In this document: in pieces, positions 53,555 through 63,273 of the stretch
How the letters are laid out: every line of letters starts with the position of its first letter
Position numbering within the stretch: position 1 is the stretch's first letter
NCBI RefSeq assembly: GCF_015207375.1
Contig: NZ_JADEWY010000001.1
Coordinates: 1-64,000 of the forward strand
Reading direction: 5' to 3'
Length of the DNA: 64,000 nt
Origin: Coleofasciculus sp. LEGE 07092
Lineage (GTDB): Bacteria; Cyanobacteriota; Cyanobacteriia; Cyanobacteriales; Coleofasciculaceae
The notes under the pieces: model-generated
Told to the model about the DNA's origin: nothing
The model's input: only the letters and a program-made list of their open reading frames with translations
Databases searched by the model: none
Translations under genes and position numbers: made by a program

Positions 53555-54871
53555 TTAAAAGCCGATCAAGGGTGGAGATTCCCAACCGATACGGAGTTTA
53601 TCAGTAACCTGCCACAGTTTGATAGTTTCATCCCAACTGCCAGTGGCTAAAGTATCACTTTCGGGAGTATCACTCTCAAGAGAATTAAAAGCTAGAGAAT
53701 TAACAGCGTAGGGATGACTTTTGAGAATACGAAGTTCTTTACCGTTAGAGATGCTCCAGAGCTTGATAGTGCCGTCTGCACCCCCACTGGCTAAAATTTT
53801 ACCATCACCGCTAAAGGCAAGGGACAAAATTTGATCATGAGGCGCTAGGCTTCTCATCAGATCTGTATTCATTTTTTTAAGGTTATTCTCGATTGTCCAC
53901 AGCTTAATGTTGCCGTCAGTACCACCACTAGCTAACTGATCTTGACCTAATATATACTTAAGTAGGTTAGAGGAAAACCCTACTGGGTTAAAGGCAATAC
54001 ATTTAACTGGACTGCCATGCTCTAGAGTTTGATCAGGGGAGTCTTTCAAATCTGCTGGCTTCTCTGGATTCAAACTCCATAGCTTGATTTTACCGTTATT
54101 AGTACTACCAGTACCAATTGCTAAAATATTTCCCCTAGGGTTAAATGCGACAGAACTAATCTCACCTTCATCATTTTTAAGGGTTTTAATTTCTTTGCCA
54201 TCCTCAATCTTCCACAGCTTAATTGTCTTGTCCTTACTGGCACTAGCTAAGATCTTCGTTGTGGGGTGAAAGGCAATAGAAGTCACTTCCTTTGTCTGAC
54301 TTGTGAGAGGGCGCGTCATAGAGTGAGCTTCACCTTCCGAAGAGATATTCCACAGTTCAATTGTCCCATCCTCCCTACCAACAGCTATAGTATAACCATC
54401 ATAGGAAGTATCACCCTCATAGGAGCCAAATGCCATAGCCTTAACTTGTTTATCACCGATATTCAGGGTTTGCTTGTGAGCGTAAGTTTTTTTCGAGTCA
54501 TTCAACTCCCATAGCTTAATAATCCCATTCACACTGGCACTAGCAAATATATCGCTATAGTTGCTATAGGCGACAGAAATAACTTCACCAGAATGATGCA
54601 TGACTTCAATATCAAGGTTTTCTTGAATATCTGAAACAGTGTTCGGAGTAATTGGCACAACCACCTTCTTACTAGTGAGGGAAACATAGTTATACTGAAC
54701 CCATCCCGCAACTCCTAGTACTGTCACCAGAGTGAAAATTAATAATCTCTCTTGTAATAATCTACCCGATTCTGATTTAGAAAGTTGGTGAAGTTGTCCT
54801 CTAATTTTTCTAAAGAGTTTTGCAATTTTGGGAATTAGTGGGAGTTTCCTGATCCACGTTATCTGTTGCAT
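53555..54871 (-). CDS. membrane-anchored WD40-repeat protein
   Basis: 438 residues. A basic N-terminus (to about 40), one membrane helix (LLIFTLVTVLGVAGWVQY, about 44-61), then WD40 blades from about residue 90: several IKLWELND, IELWNIS, IKLWKIED, IKLWSLNP, IKLWTIENN, IKLWSISNG and IKLWQVTD endings give seven blades. It follows the WWW-repeat gene by 52 bases in the same direction, so the two are probably an operon. Orientation puts the propeller outside the cytoplasm or at the thylakoid lumen, depending on topology. Confidence 0.9.
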   Translation of the reverse strand: MQQITWIRKLPLIPKIAKLFRKIRGQLHQLSKSESGRLLQERLLIFTLVTVLGVAGWVQYNYVSLTSKKVVVPITPNTVSDIQENLDIEVMHHSGEVISVAYSNYSDIFASASVNGIIKLWELNDSKKTYAHKQTLNIGDKQVKAMAFGSYEGDTSYDGYTIAVGREDGTIELWNISSEGEAHSMTRPLTSQTKEVTSIAFHPTTKILASASKDKTIKLWKIEDGKEIKTLKNDEGEISSVAFNPRGNILAIGTGSTNNGKIKLWSLNPEKPADLKDSPDQTLEHGSPVKCIAFNPVGFSSNLLKYILGQDQLASGGTDGNIKLWTIENNLKKMNTDLMRSLAPHDQILSLAFSGDGKILASGGADGTIKLWSISNGKELRILKSHPYAVNSLAFNSLESDTPESDTLATGSWDETIKLWQVTDKLRIGWESPPLIGF

Positions 54872-54923
54872 TAGCTACTCCTATATCTTTGAAGATATCC
54901 CTGTCGGTTTTAAAATTTTTCCA

Positions 54924-57215
54924 TCATTGAATTGTATCCAATCTGGCTCGAATGATGGCGGCATCATAATTATCATCTATGCCTTTATTAAGGATTTGTT
55001 CGCAGTAGGTCGGCTTAATTTGCCGATTGATGAGTGCCTCAGCTAATTGTGAGTAACAGCGAGCAAGCCGTCCCCTTAGGGTTGTGGGTAATTTTTCCTC
55101 TAGCTTATAGGCGTCGTTAAATTTTTCTTTAGCCTCCGTTAACAAGCCCTTATTTTCATCTGGGGGTTTCATCAAGTCCACTTGACTCCAATTCCAAAGA
55201 CCTTGGTTAATATAAATGTTCTTAAGGAGTTGTTGGGAGTGTATCTGGTTCTGTCCGGTCTTTTGCCCGTCTTTCATCTGACTGGTAGCAAGCTGGAAGT
55301 TAATCTCAGGTTGTTGGAGCTTCTCTTGATCAGCAATTGGCTTTGTCCATCCCCCCTTTTGCCATTCCTGCAATAGCTGTGCCCTACCCAAAGCACTGAA
55401 AACTGCGGGATTATCCGTTGCCAAACCCGTTTGATAGGCTGTGATAGCATCTTCAAGGTTGCCTTGGCGTTCGTAAACATCACCTAGACTGAGACTGAGT
55501 TTGGCTTGTTGTTCTGCATCCTGGATGAGTTTCTTCCCCTGAAGAAATTTATCCTGGGCTTGAAACAGTTGACCTTCTTGTGCCAACTGTTGACCCCTAT
55601 CGTAGTACCATGTCCCCAGTTGGGGTAAGGACTCGTTGATAGTCCAAGCAACTCCCAGAGCGATCGCCGATAGCCCAAAGGTTGCCGGAGCTTGCCAATT
55701 TGGGCGAATAAACGGAATACTGGTGAGTATGTCTTCGAGGGCTTTTTGTCCTTTCTGAGTCGCAGCACCGACTGTCAGGCTCAGTAGCCCCCCAGCCTGA
55801 GCAATCACGAGCAGGTTTTGCAAAGTATCTGACCCAGTACTGCCTTCTTTGGTGCCAAAGGTCTGGAACGTCTGACTTGTACTAACCACGAACCCAGCCG
55901 CAAGACCCAAACATAGTACAGCTCCACCCGTCCACAGCCGATCCGACCACGACATGAATTCGTCTTCCGCACCCAGGAAGGTCGGTTTAAAATTCCACCA
56001 CCAATGAGTTTCGGGTGGATTCAAACTCTTTTTCCAGTCCGCTAATTGGTTGCCTTTTGCGAGTGCTAACCGCTTTTCCTTCAAGCGGCTATCTAAATCG
56101 ATGAGCTGTTTACAGACCGACTCTGGTAAAGCCTGATTGCTGATAGCTTTCTCCACCCTATCGCGAGTCCGAAGCAATTCTCGAACTTGCTCTGAAGACG
56201 GGTCTGAGTGGCTTTTTATCTTATCTAAGGCTTGCTCGTATTGCTTTAAGGCTTGCTCGTTGCGCTTGATTTTATGGGTCGGATAGCAGGACTCTTCCAG
56301 CGTTCTCCACCACCAATAGGTTGGTAGAGGGTTGAAATTATCTTTCCATTCTTGCAGGCTCTCGTGCAGATTATCATTATTGGCGATCGCACTAGCTTGA
56401 GTCCGCCAGCACTTGTCTAACTCAAGCATTTGAGAGATCCCCTCTGGTGAAGGATACTTTTGCGCCGTCCGCACTCTCTCAACCGCATCACGAACTAACA
56501 GCAGCTCCAGCACAACATTAGCAGAGGGACTGGGAGTTGATTTTTCTATTTCCCCTAGGGCTCTCCTATAGTCCTGAATCCCTTGATTGAACGATAAGGG
56601 ATAGGTTAGATGCCACCACCAAGAAGTTGCTGGGGGATTCAAACTGGTTCTCCAACCCTCCAAGCGATCGCCGCTGATGATCGCTTTTGCCTGTGCCTTT
56701 AATCGCTCATCCAACTCGATTAGAGCTTTAGCCATCCGTTCTAGAAACGGCTTATTATTCCGGATAACTTCAATGGCATTGCGAGCCAGCAGGACTTCTT
56801 GCACCTGTGCCGATGTTGGCTTCCCCTCAGCAGCCTCAATAGCAACCAAAGCTTGCTCGTAACGAGCGATCGCCTGCTTCGGTAATGGTGGTAAGGGGTA
56901 TTCGAGATGCCACCACCAGTATTTTTCTGGAATGTTCAACGTCTCTTTCCATTCCACTAAGCGATCATCATTAGCGATCGCTTGCGCCTGTCCTTTTAAT
57001 CGGCTATCTAATTGGATGAGCCTAACGATACTAGTTACGGCTGGATTCGGGTCTGCCACTCTATTTTGTTCAACGGCATCGCGAGCAACTAGCACTTCCA
57101 CAATTTGCTCACAGGAGGGTTCTAGAGCTGCTGATTCGAGCTGGCTTATCCTAGCGGCATAGAGAGCAAGGGCTTGGTCTAATGGGGATGCAGGTTGAGC
57201 GTCAGTGTAACTCAT
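54924..57215 (-). CDS. four tandem WWW-motif domains, membrane helices and TPR region
   Basis: 763 residues. Residues about 1-410 consist of four helical repeats of about 100 residues, each ending (W)xxxLNPPxxxWWW (WWW at 100-102, 199-201, 301-303, 405-407) and containing (L/V)xARDAVExxR and (L/I)xELDxRLKxQAxAI. Then membrane helices about 428-447, 470-485 and 515-530, and from about 540 TPR-like helices (RGQQLAQEGQLFQAQDKFLQGKKL, LGDVYERQGNLEDAITAYQTGLA). Family unknown to me by name; likely a scaffold working with the downstream WD40 protein. Confidence 0.75.
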   Translation of the reverse strand: MSYTDAQPASPLDQALALYAARISQLESAALEPSCEQIVEVLVARDAVEQNRVADPNPAVTSIVRLIQLDSRLKGQAQAIANDDRLVEWKETLNIPEKYWWWHLEYPLPPLPKQAIARYEQALVAIEAAEGKPTSAQVQEVLLARNAIEVIRNNKPFLERMAKALIELDERLKAQAKAIISGDRLEGWRTSLNPPATSWWWHLTYPLSFNQGIQDYRRALGEIEKSTPSPSANVVLELLLVRDAVERVRTAQKYPSPEGISQMLELDKCWRTQASAIANNDNLHESLQEWKDNFNPLPTYWWWRTLEESCYPTHKIKRNEQALKQYEQALDKIKSHSDPSSEQVRELLRTRDRVEKAISNQALPESVCKQLIDLDSRLKEKRLALAKGNQLADWKKSLNPPETHWWWNFKPTFLGAEDEFMSWSDRLWTGGAVLCLGLAAGFVVSTSQTFQTFGTKEGSTGSDTLQNLLVIAQAGGLLSLTVGAATQKGQKALEDILTSIPFIRPNWQAPATFGLSAIALGVAWTINESLPQLGTWYYDRGQQLAQEGQLFQAQDKFLQGKKLIQDAEQQAKLSLSLGDVYERQGNLEDAITAYQTGLATDNPAVFSALGRAQLLQEWQKGGWTKPIADQEKLQQPEINFQLATSQMKDGQKTGQNQIHSQQLLKNIYINQGLWNWSQVDLMKPPDENKGLLTEAKEKFNDAYKLEEKLPTTLRGRLARCYSQLAEALINRQIKPTYCEQILNKGIDDNYDAAIIRARLDTIQ

Positions 57216-57387
57216 AGCCTCAATACCTCACTTTCCACCACATCTTTAAACTGTTTTATTAACACAAGATTAGAACTTGCGCAACTTTCAAACGAGATAC
57301 ATTTAGGTTAGAAACGACTGAAAATGACAGATCAAAGTTCTAGGAATTTGATCGGCTAGTCAGAAAACTTTGTCATATCTTGTTTTT

Positions 57388-57927
57388 CTAGCCCGCAGCT
57401 ACTAGATGCCAAGTCGTAACCAGAAAAACGATAACCGCTGCCACTGACAGCAATCCTTGAATTAAATTTCCGATCAACGAACCCACCACAATCCCTAGAC
57501 TCGCTTTCAACGCCAACTTCAATCGGGGTTCTAGCGCCAATTCCTGCCGATAAAGAAACTCACCGATAAATGCTCCCGCGAAGGGACCCAATAAGATTCC
57601 TAATAAAGGACCCCCCACGGGTAAAGCTGGCAGCAGTCCTACAATTCCCAGCACTAAACCCACAATCGCACCAATCTGCCCCCATTTACTAGCACCTGCA
57701 CGTTTTGCCCCCCAAGAAGCGGCTAAAAAATCAATGCCTACACTGGCAAGCAAGACTAAAACGGCAACAATCAATGCCCAGCTAACCGTATTCAAACCGT
57801 TGACTAATCCCCAAATGAAAATTGCCGCCAAAATTAAACTAGAACCGGGCATAGCAGGAACGACAGAGCCGACGACGCCAACTGCCATGACAGCGATGAG
57901 TATCCAGTAGAGAAGAGTTAAAGACAT
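57388..57927 (-). CDS. DUF456 membrane protein
   Basis: 179 residues, about five membrane helices. SVVPAMPGSSLILAAIFIWGL and GLLPALPVGGPLLGILLGPFAGAFIGE are the two internal Gly/Pro-rich repeats of DUF456. Function unknown. 20 bases after the CCB gene and likely co-transcribed. Confidence 0.92.
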   Translation of the reverse strand: MSLTLLYWILIAVMAVGVVGSVVPAMPGSSLILAAIFIWGLVNGLNTVSWALIVAVLVLLASVGIDFLAASWGAKRAGASKWGQIGAIVGLVLGIVGLLPALPVGGPLLGILLGPFAGAFIGEFLYRQELALEPRLKLALKASLGIVVGSLIGNLIQGLLSVAAVIVFLVTTWHLVAAG

Positions 57928-57947
57928 TTACAACTTAGTCGATGCAA

Positions 57948-58604
57948 TCATTTTTTTGTTTTTGCTTGATGGTGACTCAGGGTATTTGCTAGTTTTTGGG
58001 CAATCCCCTCAATCCAATTTTCATCCTGTTTGGTGTAACTGCGCGGGGCATTGGCTGCCAAAATTAAGGCACCCTGAGCGTCAAGGGGTTGACAGATTAG
58101 CCCTTGGGTATTTTCTGGCAAGTAGTCAAACTCAATTCGCCCTGGATATAGCTTCAAGTTAACCAGATAAATCGCTTTTTGCTTCTCCAGTACCCGCGTT
58201 AATATAGGTCCCGGCTTTACCTCTGAGTTGTTGACCAAAATCCCCCGACGCAGCAGGACTTGACCTTGATAGAAAACTACGAGCGATCGCGTTACCGTAT
58301 TAGTTAGCAATAAGTGCGATGCCCAAGCCAGTTCTGTTTTCACTTCATCCGGTAGTTCGGGTGCGAGTTCAAAACCCTCTTCCCCAACCAACTCTACTGC
58401 ATCAGGCGATCGCGATTGCACTTGCTGCCATAGCAAACCCGTCAAAATCAACATCGCACTCAGAATCACCCCCAGTGCATCAGAACGAGCTTGAGAAGCA
58501 GTGAGCTGAGGTGTTAGCAAGCGGTTCACCAACAGCAGCGTACCGCCTAATCCCCCAACAACAAATGGTAGCTGCCGCAGCACGTAGTTTTGGTCATTTG
58601 TCAT
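57948..58604 (-). CDS. cofactor assembly of complex C (CCB2/CCB4-type) protein
   Basis: 218 residues. Two N-terminal membrane helices (about 12-28 and 42-60), then a soluble GAF-like domain ending NWIEGIAQKLANTLSHHQAKTKK. The VLRQLPFVVGGLGGTLLLVNRLLTP start and LLRRGIL, FDYLPENTQGLICQPL text are those of the cyanobacterial/plastid CCB2-CCB4 family, which attaches heme ci to cytochrome b6. Next to rpaB, as often in cyanobacteria. Confidence 0.85.
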   Translation of the reverse strand: MTNDQNYVLRQLPFVVGGLGGTLLLVNRLLTPQLTASQARSDALGVILSAMLILTGLLWQQVQSRSPDAVELVGEEGFELAPELPDEVKTELAWASHLLLTNTVTRSLVVFYQGQVLLRRGILVNNSEVKPGPILTRVLEKQKAIYLVNLKLYPGRIEFDYLPENTQGLICQPLDAQGALILAANAPRSYTKQDENWIEGIAQKLANTLSHHQAKTKK

Positions 58605-58698
58605 GGGTTATTTAGTCATTGGTTATTAGTGGTTAGCAAAGAACAAAGGACTAATGACATAGACGCGCAAGCGGCTTCCCGAAAGGTAGGACTAACGA

Positions 58699-59427
58699 TT
58701 ACTCCTCCCCAGGTTCGATAATCCGTTGGAATAAATAGCCCGTTCCCCGTGCTGTCAGAATCAACTCTGGATTGCTAGGATCGTCTTCCAACTTGGCTCT
58801 TAAGCGGGAGATGTGAACATCCACCACGCGAGTATCGACGTGACGCTCTGGGGTGTAGCCCCACACCTCCTGCAAAATCTCCGAACGGGAGAAGGGTTCA
58901 CCAGAACGGCTGACTAATAGCTCTAGGAGACTGAACTCCATACCCGTGAGCCGGATACGTTCGTCTCCTTTGTAGACTTGCCGCTTGTTGGTGTCGATTT
59001 TGATACTGCTAACGTGGATAACGCCAGAACTGGGAATGCCCGAAGCGCCAACTTTGTCAACTCGTCGTAGTACCGAGCGAATGCGGGCTTCCAGCTCTTT
59101 GGGAGAAAAAGGCTTGACAACATAGTCATCTGCACCCAACTCCAGTCCAGTAATTCTGTCAGCAACGTCACCCAAGGCAGTTAGCATGATGATGGGAATG
59201 TCCGACTCCTTGCGCAGTTCTTGACAGACGCCGTAGCCATCAAGCTTGGGCATCATTACATCTAGCACCACCAAGTCGGGTTCAGCACTGCGAAAGGTTT
59301 CTAGGGCTTCTTCTCCATCGGCAGCGGTGACGACATCGTAGCCAATCATGGAAAGACGAGTTTCCAAGATGCGGCGGATACTTGCTTCATCATCGACAAC
59401 CAGAATTTTTTCCTTATGGGTTTCCAA
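58699..59427 (-). CDS. rpaB: OmpR-type response regulator RpaB
   Basis: 242 residues. Receiver (KILVVDDEASIRRILETRLSMIGYDVVTAADGEEAL, phospho-Asp in DLVVLDVMMPKLDGYGVCQ) and winged-helix domain (YTPERHVDTRVVDVHISRLRAKLEDDPSNPELILTARGTGYLFQ). The text is nearly invariant RpaB/Ycf27, an essential regulator of high-light and photosystem genes, paired with NblS/Hik33. Divergent from radA, a conserved arrangement. Confidence 0.96.
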   Translation of the reverse strand: METHKEKILVVDDEASIRRILETRLSMIGYDVVTAADGEEALETFRSAEPDLVVLDVMMPKLDGYGVCQELRKESDIPIIMLTALGDVADRITGLELGADDYVVKPFSPKELEARIRSVLRRVDKVGASGIPSSGVIHVSSIKIDTNKRQVYKGDERIRLTGMEFSLLELLVSRSGEPFSRSEILQEVWGYTPERHVDTRVVDVHISRLRAKLEDDPSNPELILTARGTGYLFQRIIEPGEE

Positions 59428-59602
59428 TTGACTGAATACTCCTGAAATGCGGTCACTGAATTGTTAATTTATCAGTAGCTTATCTCTAAGATATAACGTT
59501 ATACAAAGGTTTTTTAAGGCGTAAAGGTTCGGTCTCGCCATCCCTTACAGGTTTTTAACATCGATTTAATTATTGAAAATTGTTAACACTCTCGATATTG
59601 GG

Positions 59603-61153
59603 ATGCCAAAGTCTAAGTCTATCTATGTTTGTAACGAATGTGCGGCAGAGTTTCCACAGTGGTTTGGCAGGTGTGCGTCCTGCGGCACCTACAACTCTCT
59701 CGAAGAGAGCGTTCTGCAAAGCTCTACCAACTTAAGCCGAGGGGGTTGGCAATCAAATACCCGCTCCTCTCCTCAGTCAGCTCCTACTGGAGCAGCTCAA
59801 CCGAGAACTTCACTTAAGTTCTCAGAAATTTCCAACAACGCCCAAGAACGGTTTGCTTCAGGTTATGGTGAACTCGACCGGGTATTGGGAGGTGGAATCG
59901 TTCCGGGTTCTTTGGTACTCATTGGTGGCGATCCGGGGATTGGCAAATCAACCCTGCTGTTGCAGGTTGCCAACCAACTGGCTCAAAACTACCGCATTCT
60001 CTATGTTAGTGCCGAAGAGTCGGGACAACAGGTGAAATTGCGGGCAGCTCGCTTGGGTGTGGGCGAGGTGCCAGTTGAGGATGCCCCTAACAATGGTACG
60101 GCAAAAAAGCACCGGAAGTCCTCAGACTCGAAAACAGACAATGGGAGTAAAAGGCTTTCTGCTAAGGAACCAAACCTTTACGTGCTGGCAGAGACAGATC
60201 TAGAAGAGGTATTGCGGGAGTTGGAGTCTCTCAAACCCCAAGTAGCAGTTATTGACAGTATCCAAACCCTTTATTTTGCCGCGTTGACTTCGGCTCCGGG
60301 TTCAGTTGCGCAGGTACGGGAATGTACCTCAGCCCTGATGCAGGTGGCAAAACGGGCAAATATTACCTTGTTCATCGTAGGGCATGTCACCAAAGAAGGG
60401 GCGATCGCCGGACCCAGGGTGCTGGAACATTTGGTGGATACGGTATTGTACTTTGAAGGCGATCGCTTTGCCTCCCACCGCTTGCTGCGCTCTGTGAAAA
60501 ACCGTTTCGGTGCTACCCACGAAATCGGCATTTTTGAAATGGTAGACAAGGGCTTGCAGGAAGTCTTGAATCCATCTGAGCTGTTTTTGGGCAACCGGGA
60601 TGAAATGGGCCCCGGTACGGCTACGGTGGTGGCTTGTGAGGGGACTCGTCCGATTTTAGTCGAGTTACAGGCATTGGTTTCCCCCGCCAGCTATGGTGCG
60701 CCGCGTCGCTCAACTACGGGTGTAGATTACAGTCGATTACAGCAAATTTTGGCGGTATTGGAAAAACGGGTGGGGATTCCCCTGTCGAAATTAGATGCTT
60801 ATGTGGCAACGGCAGGTGGATTGGGAGTCGAAGAACCAGCGGCTGATTTGGGGATTGCCATTGCGGTGGTGGCTTCATTTCGCGATCGCATGGTTGATCC
60901 ACGCACGGTGATGATTGGCGAAGTGGGATTAGGGGGACAGGTGCGTCTGGTGTCCCAGATGGAGCTACGGTTGAAGGAAGCCGCCAAGTTAGGATTTAAG
61001 CGGGCAATTGTTCCAAAAGGTCAAGTGTTACCGGATATGGATATTGAGGTGATTCCGGTTTCGAGGGTTCTGGATGCGATTATTGCCGCTTTACCGGGAG
61101 GATTACGTCAGAATTTGGCGGATGATGCAAATGAGGAGGAAGAGGAGTTTTAG
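59603..61153 (+). CDS. radA: DNA repair protein RadA/Sms
   Basis: 516 residues from ATG 59603 (the frame opens 30 bases earlier, but this start gives the Zn finger). Zn finger Cys10, Cys13, Cys24, Cys27; Walker A GGDPGIGKST at about 108-117; KNRFG motif in LRSVKNRFGATHEIGIF and a C-terminal Lon-protease-like domain (GLGVEEPAADLGIAIAVVASFRDR). Branch-migration helicase in recombinational repair. A hydrophilic insert of about 35 residues (155-189, NNGTAKKHRKSSDSKTDNGS) is an unusual extra. Confidence 0.95.
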   Translation: MPKSKSIYVCNECAAEFPQWFGRCASCGTYNSLEESVLQSSTNLSRGGWQSNTRSSPQSAPTGAAQPRTSLKFSEISNNAQERFASGYGELDRVLGGGIVPGSLVLIGGDPGIGKSTLLLQVANQLAQNYRILYVSAEESGQQVKLRAARLGVGEVPVEDAPNNGTAKKHRKSSDSKTDNGSKRLSAKEPNLYVLAETDLEEVLRELESLKPQVAVIDSIQTLYFAALTSAPGSVAQVRECTSALMQVAKRANITLFIVGHVTKEGAIAGPRVLEHLVDTVLYFEGDRFASHRLLRSVKNRFGATHEIGIFEMVDKGLQEVLNPSELFLGNRDEMGPGTATVVACEGTRPILVELQALVSPASYGAPRRSTTGVDYSRLQQILAVLEKRVGIPLSKLDAYVATAGGLGVEEPAADLGIAIAVVASFRDRMVDPRTVMIGEVGLGGQVRLVSQMELRLKEAAKLGFKRAIVPKGQVLPDMDIEVIPVSRVLDAIIAALPGGLRQNLADDANEEEEEF

Positions 61154-61186
61154 TGTGACACAGGTGTGCAGACTATCGGCATAAAA

Positions 61187-62119
61187 ATGAAGCTCTACTA
61201 CTACAAATTTGATAAACACGCCAATTTTGGTGATGAACTCAACCCTTGGATCTGGAAACAACTCATTCCCCACATTTTGGATGAAGATAAACGAACCCTG
61301 TTTGTGGGTATTGGAACTTTACTCAACAGAAAATTACCCAAAGCAGAGAAAACCGTTGTATTTGGCACAGGTGTGGGATATGGGTATGGAACTGTACCTA
61401 AAATTAATGATTCTTGGACTATATACTGTGTCAGGGGACCCCTTTCTGCTCAAGCGCTCGGTGTTCCAGAAGACTTAGCTGTTACAGATGCGGGCTTACT
61501 CGTAAGGCGATTATTTCCGGCTAATTATTCTAAAACCCAGCAGTTTGCTTTCATGCCTCATTTTAAGCACGCCATTTCTGCAAGTTCAGCCTGGGCTTCC
61601 ATTTGTGAACAACTCGGATTCGCATATATTGATCCGTGTTGGTCAATCGAAAAAGTTTTATCAGCGATTAGCGAAACCGAGATATTAATTGCTGAAGCCA
61701 TGCATGGTGCTATCATTGCAGATGCTTTGAGAGTGCCTTGGATTCCGATCAAAACCAGTGCCAATATTAACTCCTTTAAATGGCAGGATTGGTGTCTTTC
61801 TCTAGGAATTGAATACCAACCTCGATATGTTATGCCCCTCTGGGATTTCTATCCAGTGTTTCCTGAAGCTCCTTCGACTCGCTTGCGTATTCGCCCAGAA
61901 ATTAATTATTGGATAGATTGGTTAAAACAGGAGCAATTAAATGTGTTTAATAAAATTGGAGGTGATCCAAACCAGCGAGTTGCCAGACAACTTATGGATA
62001 TTGCAAAAACGGCACAACCCTTTTTAAGCGATGAGTTAATCGTTGAACGTCTCACCCATGAACTTGAAGCAAGACTAGAGCAATTTAAGAATGATGTTAG
62101 AATTGGCTGTTTTTTTTAA
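61187..62119 (+). CDS. polysaccharide pyruvyltransferase-family protein
   Basis: 310 residues from ATG 61187. N-terminal YYKFDKHANFGDELNPWIWKQL and FVGIGTLLN, VVFGTGVGYG, IYCVRGPLSAQALGVPEDLAVTDAGLL are the PS_pyruv_trans signature, with EAMHGAIIADALRVPWIPI in the second half. Members add pyruvyl groups or transfer related moieties to exopolysaccharide. It begins a cell-envelope sugar cluster with the two glycosyltransferases that follow on the other strand. Confidence 0.85.
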   Translation: MKLYYYKFDKHANFGDELNPWIWKQLIPHILDEDKRTLFVGIGTLLNRKLPKAEKTVVFGTGVGYGYGTVPKINDSWTIYCVRGPLSAQALGVPEDLAVTDAGLLVRRLFPANYSKTQQFAFMPHFKHAISASSAWASICEQLGFAYIDPCWSIEKVLSAISETEILIAEAMHGAIIADALRVPWIPIKTSANINSFKWQDWCLSLGIEYQPRYVMPLWDFYPVFPEAPSTRLRIRPEINYWIDWLKQEQLNVFNKIGGDPNQRVARQLMDIAKTAQPFLSDELIVERLTHELEARLEQFKNDVRIGCFF

Positions 62120-62181
62120 CGAGCCAATGATGAGCTCAACCGTTAAGTTTAATTGTTCCTACCTACTTAAAGCTTTGATTC

Positions 62182-63261
62182 TTAATTTTCTGGAAAAATG
62201 AGTTTTGCGATCGCTTCTGCGGTTCGTTGTTCTCGCCAAATCCAGTGATTATCCTGTCCCTTGTCGCGGATGTGAGTGACACCTTGGTCAATGAGAGAGC
62301 CGATTTCGTCAAATGTTGAAAAGGTTGCACCAATTGGGATGGGGCAATTTACTTGATGGTTGATAACTGGATAGTCAGAGGCAATTATATAGCATCCACA
62401 AGACCCAGCATCACTAATGACACCACTGGTTCGGTAGTAATAACGGTCTTTGTCATAGTGAATTACTAAAATATCGATTTTCCTTAAGACGTTAATATAA
62501 TCATCTTCCTTCGTCGTGTCGTAGAGTTTTACTCCCAGTTTGTCTAAGTAATCAGGTTTTTGTCCAAAAGGAGTGCCAATGATTAGCTCGCATCTGTCTT
62601 TATTTGAGGCGATGTAATCTTGTAATTTTTCAATCAGTTTGGATATGGGTTTATCCTGTCGGATCATGCCCACTACACCTATTTTAGTTTTGGCGGTTGT
62701 TGTTAATCTTTCTCCTGGCATGAGCTTAGGAGTTGCTTCGCTGATGATTGGATGAGGGATGATTACTTTTGATGAATCAGGTAGTCTAAATTTTTCTGGA
62801 ATCACATCATCATCGATTTCAAATAGAATAACTTTTAATTTACTGAAAAACCGCAAATATTTTTTTAAATAGAGTAAACCCCAAAATTTTATTCGGCTGT
62901 TCATTGCAAATTGTTGATTGCCATGTAAGCTAATCAATACCTCTTTACCACATAATGCTAGTAAAGGCAAAACACTAAATAGATGCTGGTTATATATTTC
63001 AAATACAAAAATCATATCAATGTCTTTTAATTTAAAGGCTCTTACCCCCATAGAAATGTGGCGATACTCGCGTCGTAGCTGGAGTCCTATTGAGTAATTT
63101 TGAATTGATTGGGTAACTTTTTTTACTAAAGGTGGTATAGGAGTTTCGATAGACAAAAAACCGATAGTTTTGTTTTTAACGTATTGGTCAATTAGAAGAA
63201 GGTCTTTGAGTCCCGGATGCATTAATTGCATGAGCAAAATAAATGAATATATCTTAAACAT
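62182..63261 (-). CDS. glycosyltransferase, GT4-like
   Basis: 359 residues. Rossmann-type halves: VFEIYNQHLFSVLPLLALCGKEVLISLHGNQQFA in the N-domain, IGVVGMIRQDKPISKLIEKLQDYI and KLYDTTKEDDYINVLRKIDILVIHYDKDRYYYRTSGVISDAGSCGCYIIASDYPVI in the C-domain, the last matching the GT-B nucleotide-sugar site (EAxAxGxPVIA). The usual Glu of the EX7E motif is Asp/Ser-rich here, so the activity is uncertain. Acceptor unknown. Confidence 0.7.
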   Translation of the reverse strand: MFKIYSFILLMQLMHPGLKDLLLIDQYVKNKTIGFLSIETPIPPLVKKVTQSIQNYSIGLQLRREYRHISMGVRAFKLKDIDMIFVFEIYNQHLFSVLPLLALCGKEVLISLHGNQQFAMNSRIKFWGLLYLKKYLRFFSKLKVILFEIDDDVIPEKFRLPDSSKVIIPHPIISEATPKLMPGERLTTTAKTKIGVVGMIRQDKPISKLIEKLQDYIASNKDRCELIIGTPFGQKPDYLDKLGVKLYDTTKEDDYINVLRKIDILVIHYDKDRYYYRTSGVISDAGSCGCYIIASDYPVINHQVNCPIPIGATFSTFDEIGSLIDQGVTHIRDKGQDNHWIWREQRTAEAIAKLIFPEN

Positions 63262-63273
63262 TTATACATGATT

